NCBI GenBank assembly: GCA_963580455.1
Contig: OY756966.1
Location: 12,527,001-12,591,000, forward strand
DNA: 64,000 nucleotides
DNA from: Euonymus europaeus
Lineage: Eukaryota; Streptophyta; Magnoliopsida; Celastrales; Celastraceae
Direction: 5' to 3'
Within the stretch, counting starts at the first letter, position 1. Each line of letters starts with the position of its first letter. Shown here piece after piece: positions 1-12,500 of this stretch. The translations under genes and the position numbers were made by a program. The notes below the pieces were generated by a model, which worked only from the letters and a program-made list of their open reading frames with translations, did not search any database and was not told the DNA's origin.

Positions 1-3000
1 ACGGAAAAAATTGAATAATTCCAAACCATCATTCTTGATAGGTGTACACTATTTATTGTTATTTTTTGTCCAAATTTACTAGTAAGTGCTTCATTGATTG
101 TTTCGTTGCCAGAAGACCAACTTTTGTTCATGAATAGTCAAAACCGTTAAAAACTCCTCCATGGAGATAATTGAATAATTCTGAACCATCATTCTTCATA
201 GGTGTGAAATTTTTATTGTTGTTTTATTTCCAAATTTACTAGTATACGCTTCGTAGATTGTTTCGTAACCAAAAGACTATCTTTCGTTCACAAATGGTCA
301 AAACCATTAAAAGCTCCTCCACAAATAGAATTGAAAAATTTTGAACCATCATTCTTGATAGATGTGCACTTTTTATTGTTGTTTTTTGTCAAAATTTATT
401 CGTATACACTTTATAGATTGTTTCATTGCCAAAAGACCAACTTTCGTTCAGAAATAGACAAAACCGTTAAAAGCTCCTCCATGAAGAGAATTGAATAATT
501 GAAAGCCATCATTCTTGATATGTGTGCACTTTTAATTGTTGCTTTATGTTTAAATTAACTAGAGAATACGTTTCATAGATTCTTTCGTCCATGCAGAGAG
601 TTTAGCGATTCCGAACCATAAAAGTTGATAGGTGTACACTTTTTATTGTTGCTTTGTGTCCAAATTTACTAGTATACACTTTATAGATTGCTTCTTTTCC
701 CAAATATCAACTTTTGTTCACAAATGGACAAAACCGTTAAAAGCTCCTCTATGGAGAGATTTGAAAGATTCCAAACCATCAAAGTTAATAGATGAGCAAT
801 TTCTATTGCTGCTTTATGTCCAAATTTACTAGTATACGCCTCATAGATTGTTTCGTTGCCGAGAGACGACTTTTATCCTCAAATGGATAAAATCGTTAAA
901 AACCTCTCCAATGGAGAGATTTGAAAAATTATGAGCTATCATTCTTGACACCTTTTATTGTTGCTTTATGTTCAAATTTATTAGAATACATTTCGTAGAT
1001 TGTTTTGTTATCAAAAGACGAACTTTCTTTCCTAGATGTGCAAAATCGTTAAAAGCTCCTCCAAGGAGAGAGTTTAGCAATTCTGAACCATAAAAGATGA
1101 TAAGTGTGCACTTTTTATTATTGCTTTATATCCAAATTTACTATTATACACTTCATAGATCGTTTCATTTCCCAAAGACTGACTTTCTTTCACAAATTGA
1201 CAAAACCATTAAAAAGCTGCTCCATGGAGAGAATTGAAATTTTTGAACAATCATTCTCGATAGATGTGCACTTTAATCTTGCTTTATGTCCAAATTTACT
1301 AACATACGCTTTGGATATTGTTTCGTTGCCAAAATATCAACTTTTTTACCCAAATGTGCAAAATGAAAAGGTCATCCATGGAAAGAGTTATGCAATTCCA
1401 AACCATAAAAGGTGATAGGTGTATACTTTTTATTATTGCTTTATATCCAAATTTACTTGTATACACATCGTAGAGTGTTTCGTAGCTGAAAGACCAACTT
1501 TTGCTCATGAATTTGCAAAATCGTTAAAAGCTCCTCCATGGAGAGAATTGAATAGTTTCGAACCATCATTCTTGATAGGTGTGCAATTTTTATCGTTGCT
1601 TTATGTCCAAATTTACTAGTATACACTTCGTAGATTTTTTCGTTGCCAAAAGACCAACTTTCATTCACAAATGAACAAAACCATTAAAAAGCACCTCCAA
1701 GGATAAAAATTGAATAATTCCGAACAATCATTCTTGATAGGTGTGCACTTTTTATTGGTGATATATGTCCAAATTTAAAAGTATACGCCTCATAGATTGT
1801 TTCGTTGCCAAAAGACCAAGTTTCGTTCACAAATGGACAAAAGCGTTAAAAGCTCATCCATGGAGATAATTGAATAATTCTGAGTCATCATCCTTGACAG
1901 ATGTGCACTTGTTTTTGATGCTTCATGTCCAAATTTACTAGTATATGCTTTGGAGATTGTTTCGTTACCAAAAGACCAATTTTCGTTAACAAATAGACAA
2001 ATTCATTAAAAGCTTCTCTGTAGAGAGAATTGAATAATTCCAAACTATCATTCTTGATAACTGTACATTATTCATTTTTGTTTAATGTCCAAATTTATTA
2101 GTATACGATTCATAAATTTTTTGTTGCTAAAAGATCAACTTTCGTCCACAAAAGGTCAAAATCGTTAAAAGCTCTTCCATCAGTCTTCATAGATGTGCAC
2201 TTTTTACTAGCATATGCTTTGTAGATTGTTTCATTGTGAAAGACCAACTTTCGTTCATAAATGAAAAAAATTGTTAAAAGCTCCTCCATTGAGAGAATTG
2301 AATAATTACGAACCATCGTTCTTGATAGGTGTGCACTTTTTATTGTTGCTTTATGTATAAATTTACAAGTATACACTTCGTAGATTGTTTCATTGTTAAC
2401 GACCAACTTTCATTCACAAATGGACAAAATTGTTAAAAGCTCCTCCATTAAAAGAATTGAGTAATTTTGAACTATCAAATTTGATAGATTTGTATTTTTC
2501 ATTGTCGTTTTATGTCCAAATTTACTAGTATACACTTCGGAGATTATTTCGTTTCCAAAAGACAGTTTTTTTCCCGAATGTGCAAAATCATTAGCAGTTC
2601 CTCAATGGAGAGAGTTTAGCAATTCTGAACTATAAAAGTTGATAGATGTGCACTTTTCATTATTGCAATATATTCAAATTTAGAACTATACGCTTCGTAG
2701 GTTATTTCATTTCTCAAACACCAACATTCGTTCACAAATGGAAAAAATCACTAAAAGCTTTTCCATAGAGAGAAATAAGTAATTCTGAACCAATAAGTGT
2801 GCACTTTTTATTGTCGCGTTATGTCCAAATTTACTAATATACGCTTCGTAGATTGTTTTGTTACCAAAAGACCAACTTTCTTTCCCTAATGTAAAAAACC
2901 GTCAAAAGCTCATACCTAGAGAGGATTGAGTAATTTCGACCCATAAAAGTTGATACGTGTGAACTTTTTTCTGTTGCTTTATGCCCAAATTTACTAGTAT

Positions 3001-6000
3001 ATGCTTTGGAGATTGTTTCGTTACCAAAAGACCAATTTTCCTTAACAAATAGACAAATTCATTAAAAGCTTCTCTGTAGAGAGAATCGAATAATTCCAAA
3101 CTATCATTCTTGATAACTGTACATTATTCATTTTTGTTTAATGTCCAAATTTATTAGTATACGATTCATAAATTTTTTTGTTGCCAAAAGATCAACTTTC
3201 ATCCACAAAAGGTCAAAATCGTTAAAAGCTCTTCCATCACTCTTGATAGATGTGCACTTTTTACTAGCATATGCTTTGTAGATTGTTTCATTGTGAAAGA
3301 CCAACTTTCATTCATAATTGAAAAAAATTGTTAAAAGCTCCTCCATTGAGAGAATTGAATAATTACGAACCATCGTTCTTGATAGGTGTGCTCTTTTTAT
3401 TGTTGCTTTATGTATAAATTTACAAGTATACACTTCGTAGATTGTTTCATTGTTAACGACCAACTTTCATTCACAAATGGACAAAATTGTTAAAAGCTCC
3501 TCCATTAAAAGAATTGAGTAATTTTGAACTATCAAATTTGATAGATTTGTATTTTTCATTGTCGTTTTATGTCCAAATTTACTAGTATACACTTCGGAGA
3601 TTATTTCGTTTCCAAAAGACAGTTTTTTTCCCGAATCTGCAAAATCATTAGCAGTTCCTCAATGGAAAGAGTTTAGCAATTCTGAACTATAAAAGTTGAT
3701 AGATGTGCACTTTTCATTATTGCAATATATTCAAATTTAGAACTATACACTTCGTAGGTTATTTCATTTCTCAAACACCAACATTCGTTCACAAATGGAA
3801 AAAATCTTTAAAAGCTTTTCCATAGAGAGAAATAAGTAATTCTGAACCAATAAGTGTGCACTTTTTATTGTTGCGTTATGTCCAAATTTACTAATATACG
3901 CTTCGTAGATTTTTTTGTTACCAAAAGACCAACTTTCTTTCCCTAATGTACAAAACCGTTAAAAGCTCATACCTAGAGAGGATTGAGTAATTTCGACCCA
4001 TAAAAGTTGATACGTGTGAACTTTTTTCTGTTGCTTTATGCCCAAATTTACTAGTATATGCTTTGGAGATTGTTTCGTTACCAAAAGATCAATTTTCCTT
4101 AACAAATAGACAAATTCATTAAAAGCTTCTCTGTAGAGAGAATCGAATAATTCCAAACTATCATTCTTGATAACTGTACATTATTCATTTTTGTTTAATG
4201 TCCAAATTTATTAGTATACGATTCATAAATTTTTTGTTGCCAAAAGATCAACTTTCATCCACAAAAGGTCAAAATCGTTAAAAGCTCTTCCATCACTCTT
4301 GATAGATGTGCACTTTTTACTAGCATATGCTTTGTAGATTGTTTCATTGTGAAAGACCAACTTTCGTTCATAATTGAAAAAAATTGTTAAAAGCTCCTCC
4401 ATTGAGAGAATTGAATAATTACGAACCATCGTTCTTGATAGGTGTGCACTTTTTATTGTTGCTTTATGTATAAATTTACAAGTATACACTTCGTAGATTG
4501 TTTCATTGTTAACGAGCAACTTTCATTCACAAATGGACAAAATTGTTAAAAGCTCCTCCATTAAGAGAATTGAGTAATTTTGAACTATCAAATTTGATAG
4601 ATTTGTATTTTCTATTGTCGTTTTATGTCCAAATTTACTAGTATACACTTTGGAGATTATTTCGTTTCCAAAAGACAGTTTTTTTCCCAAATGTGCAAAA
4701 TCATTAGAAGTTCCTCAATGGAGGAGTTTAGCAATTCTGAACTATAAAAGTTGATAGATGTGCACTTTTCATTATTGCAATATATTCAAATTTAGAACTA
4801 TACGCTTCGTAAATTATTTCATTTCTCAAACACCAACATTCGTTCACAAATGGAAAAAATCATTAAAAGCTTTTCCATAGAGAGAAATAAGTAATTCTGA
4901 ACCAATAAGTGTGCACTTTTTGTTGTTGCGTTATGTCCAAATTTACTAATATACGCTTCGTAGATTGTTTTGTTACCAAAAGACCAACTTTCTTTCCCTA
5001 ATGTACAAAACCGTTAAAAGCTCATACCTAAAGAGGATTGAGTAATTTCGACCCATAAAAGTTGATACGTATGAACTTTTTTCTGTTGCTTTATGCCCAA
5101 ATTTACTAGTATAGGATTCGTAGACTGTTTCGTTGCCAAATTACCAACTTTCTTTCCTAATTGTTCAAAATCGTTAAAAGCTCCTCCATGGAGAGAGTTG
5201 AGAAATTTCATACAATAAAATTTGATAGTTGTACACATTTTACTGTTGCTTTATGTCCAAATTTACTAGTATACGCTTCGTAGATTGTTTCATTGACAAA
5301 ATACCAACCTTAGTTCACAAATGGACAAAATCGTTATAAGCTCCTCCATGGAGAGAATTTAATAATTCTGAACCATCATTCTTGATAGGTGTGTATTTTT
5401 TATTGTTGTTTTATGTCCAAATTTACTAGTATAAGCTTCAAAAAAAGTTTCGTCCAAAACACCAACTTTCTTTCCCAAATGCACAAAATCGTTAAAAGCT
5501 CCTCCATGCAAGAGTGAGCAATTTTGAACCATAAAATTTGATAGGTGTGTAATTTGTTTTGATGTTTTATGTCTAAATTTGCTGGTATACACATCGTAGA
5601 GTGTTTCGTTGCCGAAATATAAACTTTTCATCGTAAATGAGCAAAATCGTTAAAAGCTCATCCACAGAGAAAATTGAATAATTCTGAACCATCATTCTTG
5701 ATAGCTGTGCGTTTTTCATTATTTCTTTGTGTCCAAATTTATTAGTATACTCTTTGTAGATTGATTCATTGCTAAAATACCAACTTTCGTTCACAAATGG
5801 ACAAAATCGGTAAAAGTTGCACCATGGAGAAAATTGAATTATTCTGAACCATCATTCTTGATAGGTGTGCACTTTTTGTTGTTATTTTATGTCCAAATTT
5901 ACTAGTATACACTTTGTAGATTGTTTCGTTGCCAAAAGACCAACTTTCTTTCCCAAATGCGCAAAATCGTTAAAATCTCCCCCATGGAGAGAGTTGTGCA

Positions 6001-7468
6001 ATTCTAAACCATAAAAATTGATAGGTGTGCACTTTTTATTGTTGGTTTATGTCCAAATTTACTAGTATACACTTCGTAGATTGTTTCTTTGCCAAAAGAC
6101 CAACTTTCTTTCGCAAATGCGCAAAATCGTTAAAATCTCTCCCATGGAAAGAGTTGAGCAATTCTAAACCATAAAAGTTGATATGTGTGCACTTTTATTG
6201 TTGCTTTATGTTTAAATTTACTAGTATATGCTTCGTAATTTGTTTCGTTGCCAAAAGACTAACTTTCGTTCACAAATGGTCTAAACCATTAATAGCTCCT
6301 TCATGAAGAGCATTGAAAAATTCCGAACCATTATTCTTGATGGATGTGCACTTTTTATTGTTGCTTTATGTCCAAATTTACTAGTATACGCTTCATTTAT
6401 TGTTTTTTTGCAAAAATACCAACTTTCGTTCACAAATGGACAAAACCGTTAAAAGATTTTCCATGGAGAGAATTGAAAAATTATGAACCATCATTCTCAA
6501 TCGGTGTGCAATTTTTATTATTGCTTTATATCCAAATTTACTAGTATACACATCATAGAGTGTTTCGTTGCCGAGAGACCAAATTTTGTTCATAAATGTG
6601 CAAAATCGTTACAAGCTCCTACACGGAGAAAATTGAATAATTCCAAACCATGATTCTTGATACGTTTACACTATTTATTGTTGATTCATGTCCAAAATTA
6701 CTAGAATACGCTTCATAGACTATTTCATTGCGAAAAGACATTCTTTCGTTTTCAAATGGTAAAAACCGTTAAAAGCTCCTCTATGGAGAGAATTGAATAA
6801 TTTCAACAAATCATTCTTCATAAGTGTGCACGTTTTATTGTTGATTTATGTGCATATTTAGTAGTATACAATTTGTAGATTGTTTTGTTGCTGAAAAACA
6901 AATTTTCATTCACAAATGGATAAAACCGTTAAAAAGCTCTTCCATGAAGAAAATTGAATATTTTTGAACCATCACTCTTCATAGGTGTGCACTTTTTATT
7001 ATTGTTTTATGTCCAAATTTACTTGTATACGCTTCGCATATTGTTTCGTTGCCAAAAGACCAAAAAATTTCCCAAATGCGCAAAATCGTTAAAAACTCTT
7101 CCATGGCGAGAGTTTAGTAATTTCAAAAAATCAAACTTGGTAGGTGTCCTCTTTTCATTGTTGATTTATGTTCAAATTTAGTACTATATGCTTCGTAGAT
7201 TGTTTCGTTGCCAAAAAACTAACTTTTGTTCATAAATGGTCAAAACTGTTAAAAGCTCTCCGACGAAGAGAATTGAAAATTTTTGAACCATCATTCTTGA
7301 TAGATGTGCAATTTTTATTATTGTTTTATTTCTAAATTTACTCGTACACGCTTCGTAGATTGTTTCATTGTCAAAAGACGAACTTTTTTCACAAATGGAC
7401 AAAACCGTTAAAAACTCCTCCATGCAGAGAATTGAATAATTCCAAACCATCATATTTTATATGTGTGC
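1..7468. repeat. ~160-bp satellite array, block 1
   Basis: Head-to-tail degenerate monomers of about 160 bp. Each carries recognisable landmarks in the same order: CCAAATTTACTAGTATAC, GTAGATTGTTTCGTTGCC, AAAGACCAACTTTC, a GTTAAAAGCTCC core, a TCCATGGA palindrome, GAACCATCATTCTTGATAG and GTGCACTTTTTATTG. Two broad monomer kinds alternate irregularly. One has GAGAGAATTGAATAATTC followed by ACCATCATTCTTGAT. The other has GAGAGAGTTGAGCAATTC followed by ACCATAAAAGTTGAT. The block continues across the solo LTR into the next block in the same monomer phase. Many 60-70 codon ORFs run through it on both strands. They recur once per monomer and are by-products of the repeat, not genes. The sequence is AT-rich. 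Function as a centromere repeat is possible but not shown. Confidence 0.97.
1941..5112. repeat. Higher-order repeat, 3 copies of ~1056 bp
   Basis: Three near-identical tandem copies start with the same GTATATGCTTTGGAG junction at 1941, 2997 and 4054 and end near 5112, giving periods of 1056, 1057 and about 1055 bp. Each copy holds seven monomers. One is shortened (around 2176-2220 in copy 1), having lost the stretch between the CTCTTCCAT core and the next CTAGCATATGC. The flanks differ outside the three copies, so this is a bounded triplication. Copies are far more alike than neighbouring monomers, which indicates a recent amplification by unequal exchange or a similar process. Confidence 0.93.
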
Positions 7469-9572
7469 TGTGAAGCCCCGATTCTCCGATTCGGGCACGC
7501 CACTAGTGCCCTCCGGCACTGTCCTAGGCCGCTAGTGCGATCATCCGGCAGACAGGAAATTCGGCGGCATCTCCCCGTATATCGGAGAGTCCCCTCCTGC
7601 ATCAGAAACACGCAGCAAAAATTTCAATCCATCACACTAGCAACCTAGCTAGGCCTCAGGCCTCAATAACATGCAATCCTGACCCTAGGGCCTCATCATG
7701 CATAAACTGATAGTAATAATCACAACATCAAGGTTCATAATATCATATAACCAAACTCAATACTCAGCATACATCATGCATACACCCTCTGGTGCCAATC
7801 GGTTATAACAATATTATGAACAACATCAATACATCATAAACAAAATACGTGCTAGAGTACATCTCTAACACCCACATCCTACCCAGGGCCATCCATGTCA
7901 CTGATCCGCTCCACCGGTACCTGTACCAGTATCTCCTGTGGGAAGGAATAAAAAGTAGAGAGTGAGCAAAAAGCTCAGTAGGGTTAAGAGCATAAAAGGT
8001 TTAAAGGCTAAATCCGAACAATAAGTTATGCAGCAATATGAAATCTACTACATGCACGTATACTCAACAATCACATAGAACCTCAATCCGGGCAATCCCC
8101 TCAATGAGCAAACCTCATCGATACCATGGTTCGTTCCATGTAATATCGAACGTGAGCAAGCTCACCACATCAACTCATCAATATCATGGACGTTGTCCAT
8201 GTAATACTGAATAGGAGCAAGCTCCCTAACATCAAACACTCTTAGATTACCCGGTTGCGTGAGCCTATCACCCCAGCACCATTCCAGGCAAGGTTCCTCA
8301 TTAACCGTACCTCTAGTGCATTACCCTACATGGAGTTCACATGACTTGGTGGTAACTCTCATCACCTCGTCATCCCTCCAAGTAGCTTTCAAGAACCCTC
8401 AGGTGCCCCGACTCCATACCCGGTCCCCAATGCAACTCTAATGCACTTATGCCATGACATGCCGAAAAGATATATATATGAACATCCTACATAGATATAT
8501 ACATAACCACCATGATACATGAACGAAAATTACATCGTGCCCATAGGTGATGGAACACTCACAATCGGGTCATGCAACATCAAGAATAAACATTATTCCA
8601 CAAGCAAGGTTGATTTCCCCTTAGAAGCAATTAAGGCGGAAACACAAATAAAATGACCGATGAGGAATCGAAATGCTCTTTAAAATATTGAGAACGAACG
8701 ATAGAAAGAATGGTTGGAAATACCCTACCTCGTGTCGAGCAATTTACAAAAAAATCTAACAATTACGTTCCTAGGGTTCCGATTTCTCAAACCTATCAAT
8801 GTGGCTGTGGCAAAATCGAACCCATTCACATATCAATATATGATCAAAAACTCATTTAAACATCAATTGAATCAAGAATTTTGAAATTACTCACCTTCTC
8901 TCTCTAGAAATTCCTCCAAAATCCTTCAAACTCAACCCAATCAATCCTCAATCTAAAACAACGAATCAAACCAACAAAACTACCAATAACAACCTTAGAA
9001 ACATCATATATAAACCCCAATACTTAACTCTTAATGAATCATGATAGATCTAAAGAAAACCTAGAATTTCAAAACTTGGAAAAACTTACCAAAATCTTCA
9101 AACCTAGCTTGAATCTTCAATATAGCACTCCAATAATCATGAATCCTCAAGAATTAGGTTGAATCCTAGCTAGAAACCCTTTCTCCCTCTAGAATCTTTG
9201 CTCTCTCTCGCTCTAGGACTGAAACAAACCAGAAATTACTCCACTGGCTTGCTGGGGAACTTTTTCAAACTCGGGTTGCACCTGGGCGCTCTAGCCTAAC
9301 TAGTTTTTCCATGACACGCTGCCTTGGACGCTCTTCTGGGCGCACTTTTTCACACGCCTAGGCGCACACTGCCTAGGCATGTGGCCTCAATTTTTCCAAC
9401 TCCGTCTCAATCTTAGCTTCGATTTGATATATTATGGGTCCGAAACGGACATCTGTGCTAAAAGTTATGACCCATTTAACGAACCTAGCTCAAAACTATT
9501 TTTCCTGATTCCGTACCTCATGGATCATCCGTAATTTAACTTAAATCTAAATTCTTGGGTCGGGGTTTCACA
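7469..9572 (-). mobile_element. Solo LTR, Tekay-related, minus strand
   Basis: A 2.1-kb non-satellite block beginning TGTGAAGCCCCGAT and ending GGGTCGGGGTTTCACA, i.e. TG...CA ends. It is flanked on both sides by the 5-bp duplication TGTGC (7464-7468 and 9573-9577). Its reverse complement is clearly related to the plus-strand solo LTR at 47867 over its termini and 3' half, and to the chromovirus LTRs at 17564 and 42673 over its 5' half. No internal coding region, primer-binding site or polypurine tract is present, so the element was reduced by LTR-LTR recombination. It holds no convincing gene; the short ORFs inside are chance. Confidence 0.93.
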
Positions 9573-12500
9573 TGTGCACTTTTAATTGTTGTTTTATGTT
9601 TAAATTTACTAGAATACGTTTCGTAGATTCTTTCGTTAGCAAAAGACCAACATTCTTTCCCAAATGCGCAAAATCATTAAAAGCTTCTCCATGGAGAGAG
9701 TTTGGCAATTCTGAACCATCAAAGATGATAGATGTACACATTTTATTGTTGCTTTATGTCCAAATTTACTAGTATATGCTTCCTAGATTGTTTCGTTGCT
9801 AAAAGACCAAATTTCGTCCACAAATGGACAAAATCATTAAAATCTGCTCCATGGAGAGAATTGAAAATTTTTGAACAATAATTCTCGATAGATGTGCACT
9901 TTTAATCTTGCTTTATGTCCAGATTTACTAACATACGCTTCGGATATTGTTTCGTTGCCAAAAAACCAACTTTCTTTTCCTAATGCACAAAACCGTTGAA
10001 AGCTCATCCATAAAGAGAGTTTAATAATTCCAAACCATAAAAATTGATTGGTGGCACTTTTTATTATTGCTTTATGCCCAAATTTACTAGTGTACGCTTT
10101 GTACATTGTTTCATTTCCAAAAGTTCAACTTTATTTCCCAATCGTTCGAAATCTTTAAAAGCTTTTCCACGGAGAGATTTGAGCAATTCTGAATCATAAA
10201 AGTTGATATATGTACACATTTTATTGTTTCCTTTTGTCCTAATTTACTAGTAAACGCTTCGTGGATTATTTCGTTGCCGAAAGACCAACCTTAGTTCACA
10301 AATGGACAAAATTGTTAAAAGCTCCTCCATGGAGAGAATTGAATAATTTCGAACCATCATACTCGATAGGTGTGCATTTTTTATTTTTTTTTTATCTCCA
10401 AATTTACTAATATACGCTTCGTAGAAAGTTTTGTTGCTAGAAGACCAACTTTCTTTCTCAAATGCACAAAATCTTTAAAAGTTCCTTCATGGAGAGAGTT
10501 GAGTAATTCTGAACCATAAAAGTTGATAGATATTCACTTTTTTGTTGCTTTATGTCTAAATTTACTAGTATATACATCGTAGAGTGTTTCGTTGTCGAAA
10601 GACTAACTTTCCTTCAGAAATGTGCAAAATCGTTAAGAGCTTCTCAACGGAGTAAATTTTTCGAACCATCATTCTTGATAGGTGTGTAGTTTTTATTGTT
10701 GCTTTATGTCTAGATTTATTAGTATACTCTTTTTAGATTGTTTTATTACCAAAATACCAACTTTTGTTCACTAGTGGACAAACCCAGTAAAAGGTCCTCC
10801 ACAGAGAAAATTGAATTATTTCGAACCATCATTCTTCATAGGTGCGTACTTGTTATTATTTATTTATGTCCAAATTTACTAGTATATGCTTCGTAGATTG
10901 TTTCGTTGCCAAATGACCAACTTTCTTTCCCAAATGCTCAAAATTGTTAAAAAAATTTCCATGTAGAGAGTTGAGCAATTTTGAACCATAAAAGTTAATA
11001 GGTGTGCATTTTTTATTGTCTCTTTATGTCCAAATTTACTAGTATACGCTTCCTAGATTGTTCCGTTTTCCAAAGACCAATTTGTTTTCCCGAATGGGCA
11101 AAATCGTTAAAAGCTCCTCCATGGCCAGAATTGAATCATTCCAAACCATCATTCTTGATATGTGTGCACTATTTTTTGTTGCTTTATGTTCAAATTTAAT
11201 AGAATACGTTCCGTAGATTGTTTCGTTATCAAAATATCAACTTTCTTTTCCAAATGAGCAAAATCTTTGAAAGCTCCTCCTTGGAGAGAGTTTAGCGATT
11301 CTGAACAAAAAAAGTTGATAGATATACACATTTTATTGTTGCTCTATGTCCAAATTTACTAGTATACGCTTCGTAGATTGTTTTATTGCCAAAAGATAAA
11401 CTTTCGTTCACAAATGGACAAAACCAATAAAAGCTGCTCCATGGAGAGAATTGAAAATTTTGGAACAATCATTCTTTACAAATGTGCACTTTCTATTCTT
11501 GCTTTATGTCCAAAATTACTAACCTGCACTTCAGATATTGTTTCGTTGCCAAAAGATCGACTTTCATTCCCAAATACACAAAACCGTTAAAAGCTCCTCC
11601 ATAGATAGAATTGAGCAATTTCGAAGCATAAAAGTGGATTAATGTGCACTATGTTTTGTTACTATATGTCTAAATTTACTACTATACACATCGTAGACTG
11701 TTTCGTTGTCGAAAGACCGACTTTCCTTCAGAAATGTGCAAAATCGTTAAAAGCTCCTCCATGGAGAAAATTTTCTAAACCATCATTTTTTATAGGTGTG
11801 TACTTTTAATTGTTGCTTTATGTCCAAATTTACTAGATACTCATTGTAGATTGTTTTATTGCTAATATATCAACTTTCGTTCACAAATGGACAAAACCGT
11901 TAAAAGCTCATCCATGGAGAAAATTGAATTAGTACATTCTTAATAAGTGTGCACTTTTTATTGTTGCTTTATGTCCAAATTTACTAGTATACCCTTCGTA
12001 GAATGTTTCGTAGCCAAAAGACCAACTTTCATTCCCAAATGTGCAAAATCGTTAAAATCTCATCCATGGAGAGAGTTGAGCATCGTAAACTGTTTCGTTG
12101 TCGAAAGACCAACTTTCCTTCAGAAATGTGCAAAATCGTTAAAAGCTCCTCCACGGAGAAAATTTTGTAAACCATCATTTTTGATAGGTGTGCACTTTTA
12201 ATTGTTGTTTTATATCCAAATTTACTAGATACTCATTGTAGATTTTTTTATTGCTAATATATCAACTTTTGTTCACAAATGGACAAAACCGTTAAAAGAT
12301 CATCCATGGAGAAAATTGAATTAGTCCGAACCATCATTCTTAATAAGTGTGCACTTTTATTGTTGTTTTATGTCCAAATTTACTAGTATACCCTTCGTAG
12401 ATTGTTTCGTAGCCAAAAGACCAACTTTCATTCCCAAATGCGCAAAATCGTTAAAATCTCATCCATGGAGAGAGTTGAGCAATTCTCAACCATAAAAGTT

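Noticed and set aside
1300..1340. CENP-B-box-like motif around GTTTCGTTGCC
   Set aside because: It shares TTCG with the known box but lacks the later A and CGGG core positions, so there is no support for a CENP-B site.
1..7468. Regularly spaced repeats reminiscent of a CRISPR array
   Set aside because: The whole 160-bp unit is repeated, with no unique spacers, no cas genes and a plant retrotransposon context.
7463..8441. Short ORFs in the minus-strand solo LTR (7463-7648, 8259-8441)
   Set aside because: No domain is recognisable, and the counterparts in the related LTR are only chance ORFs (e.g. 48928-49110). The region is LTR sequence.
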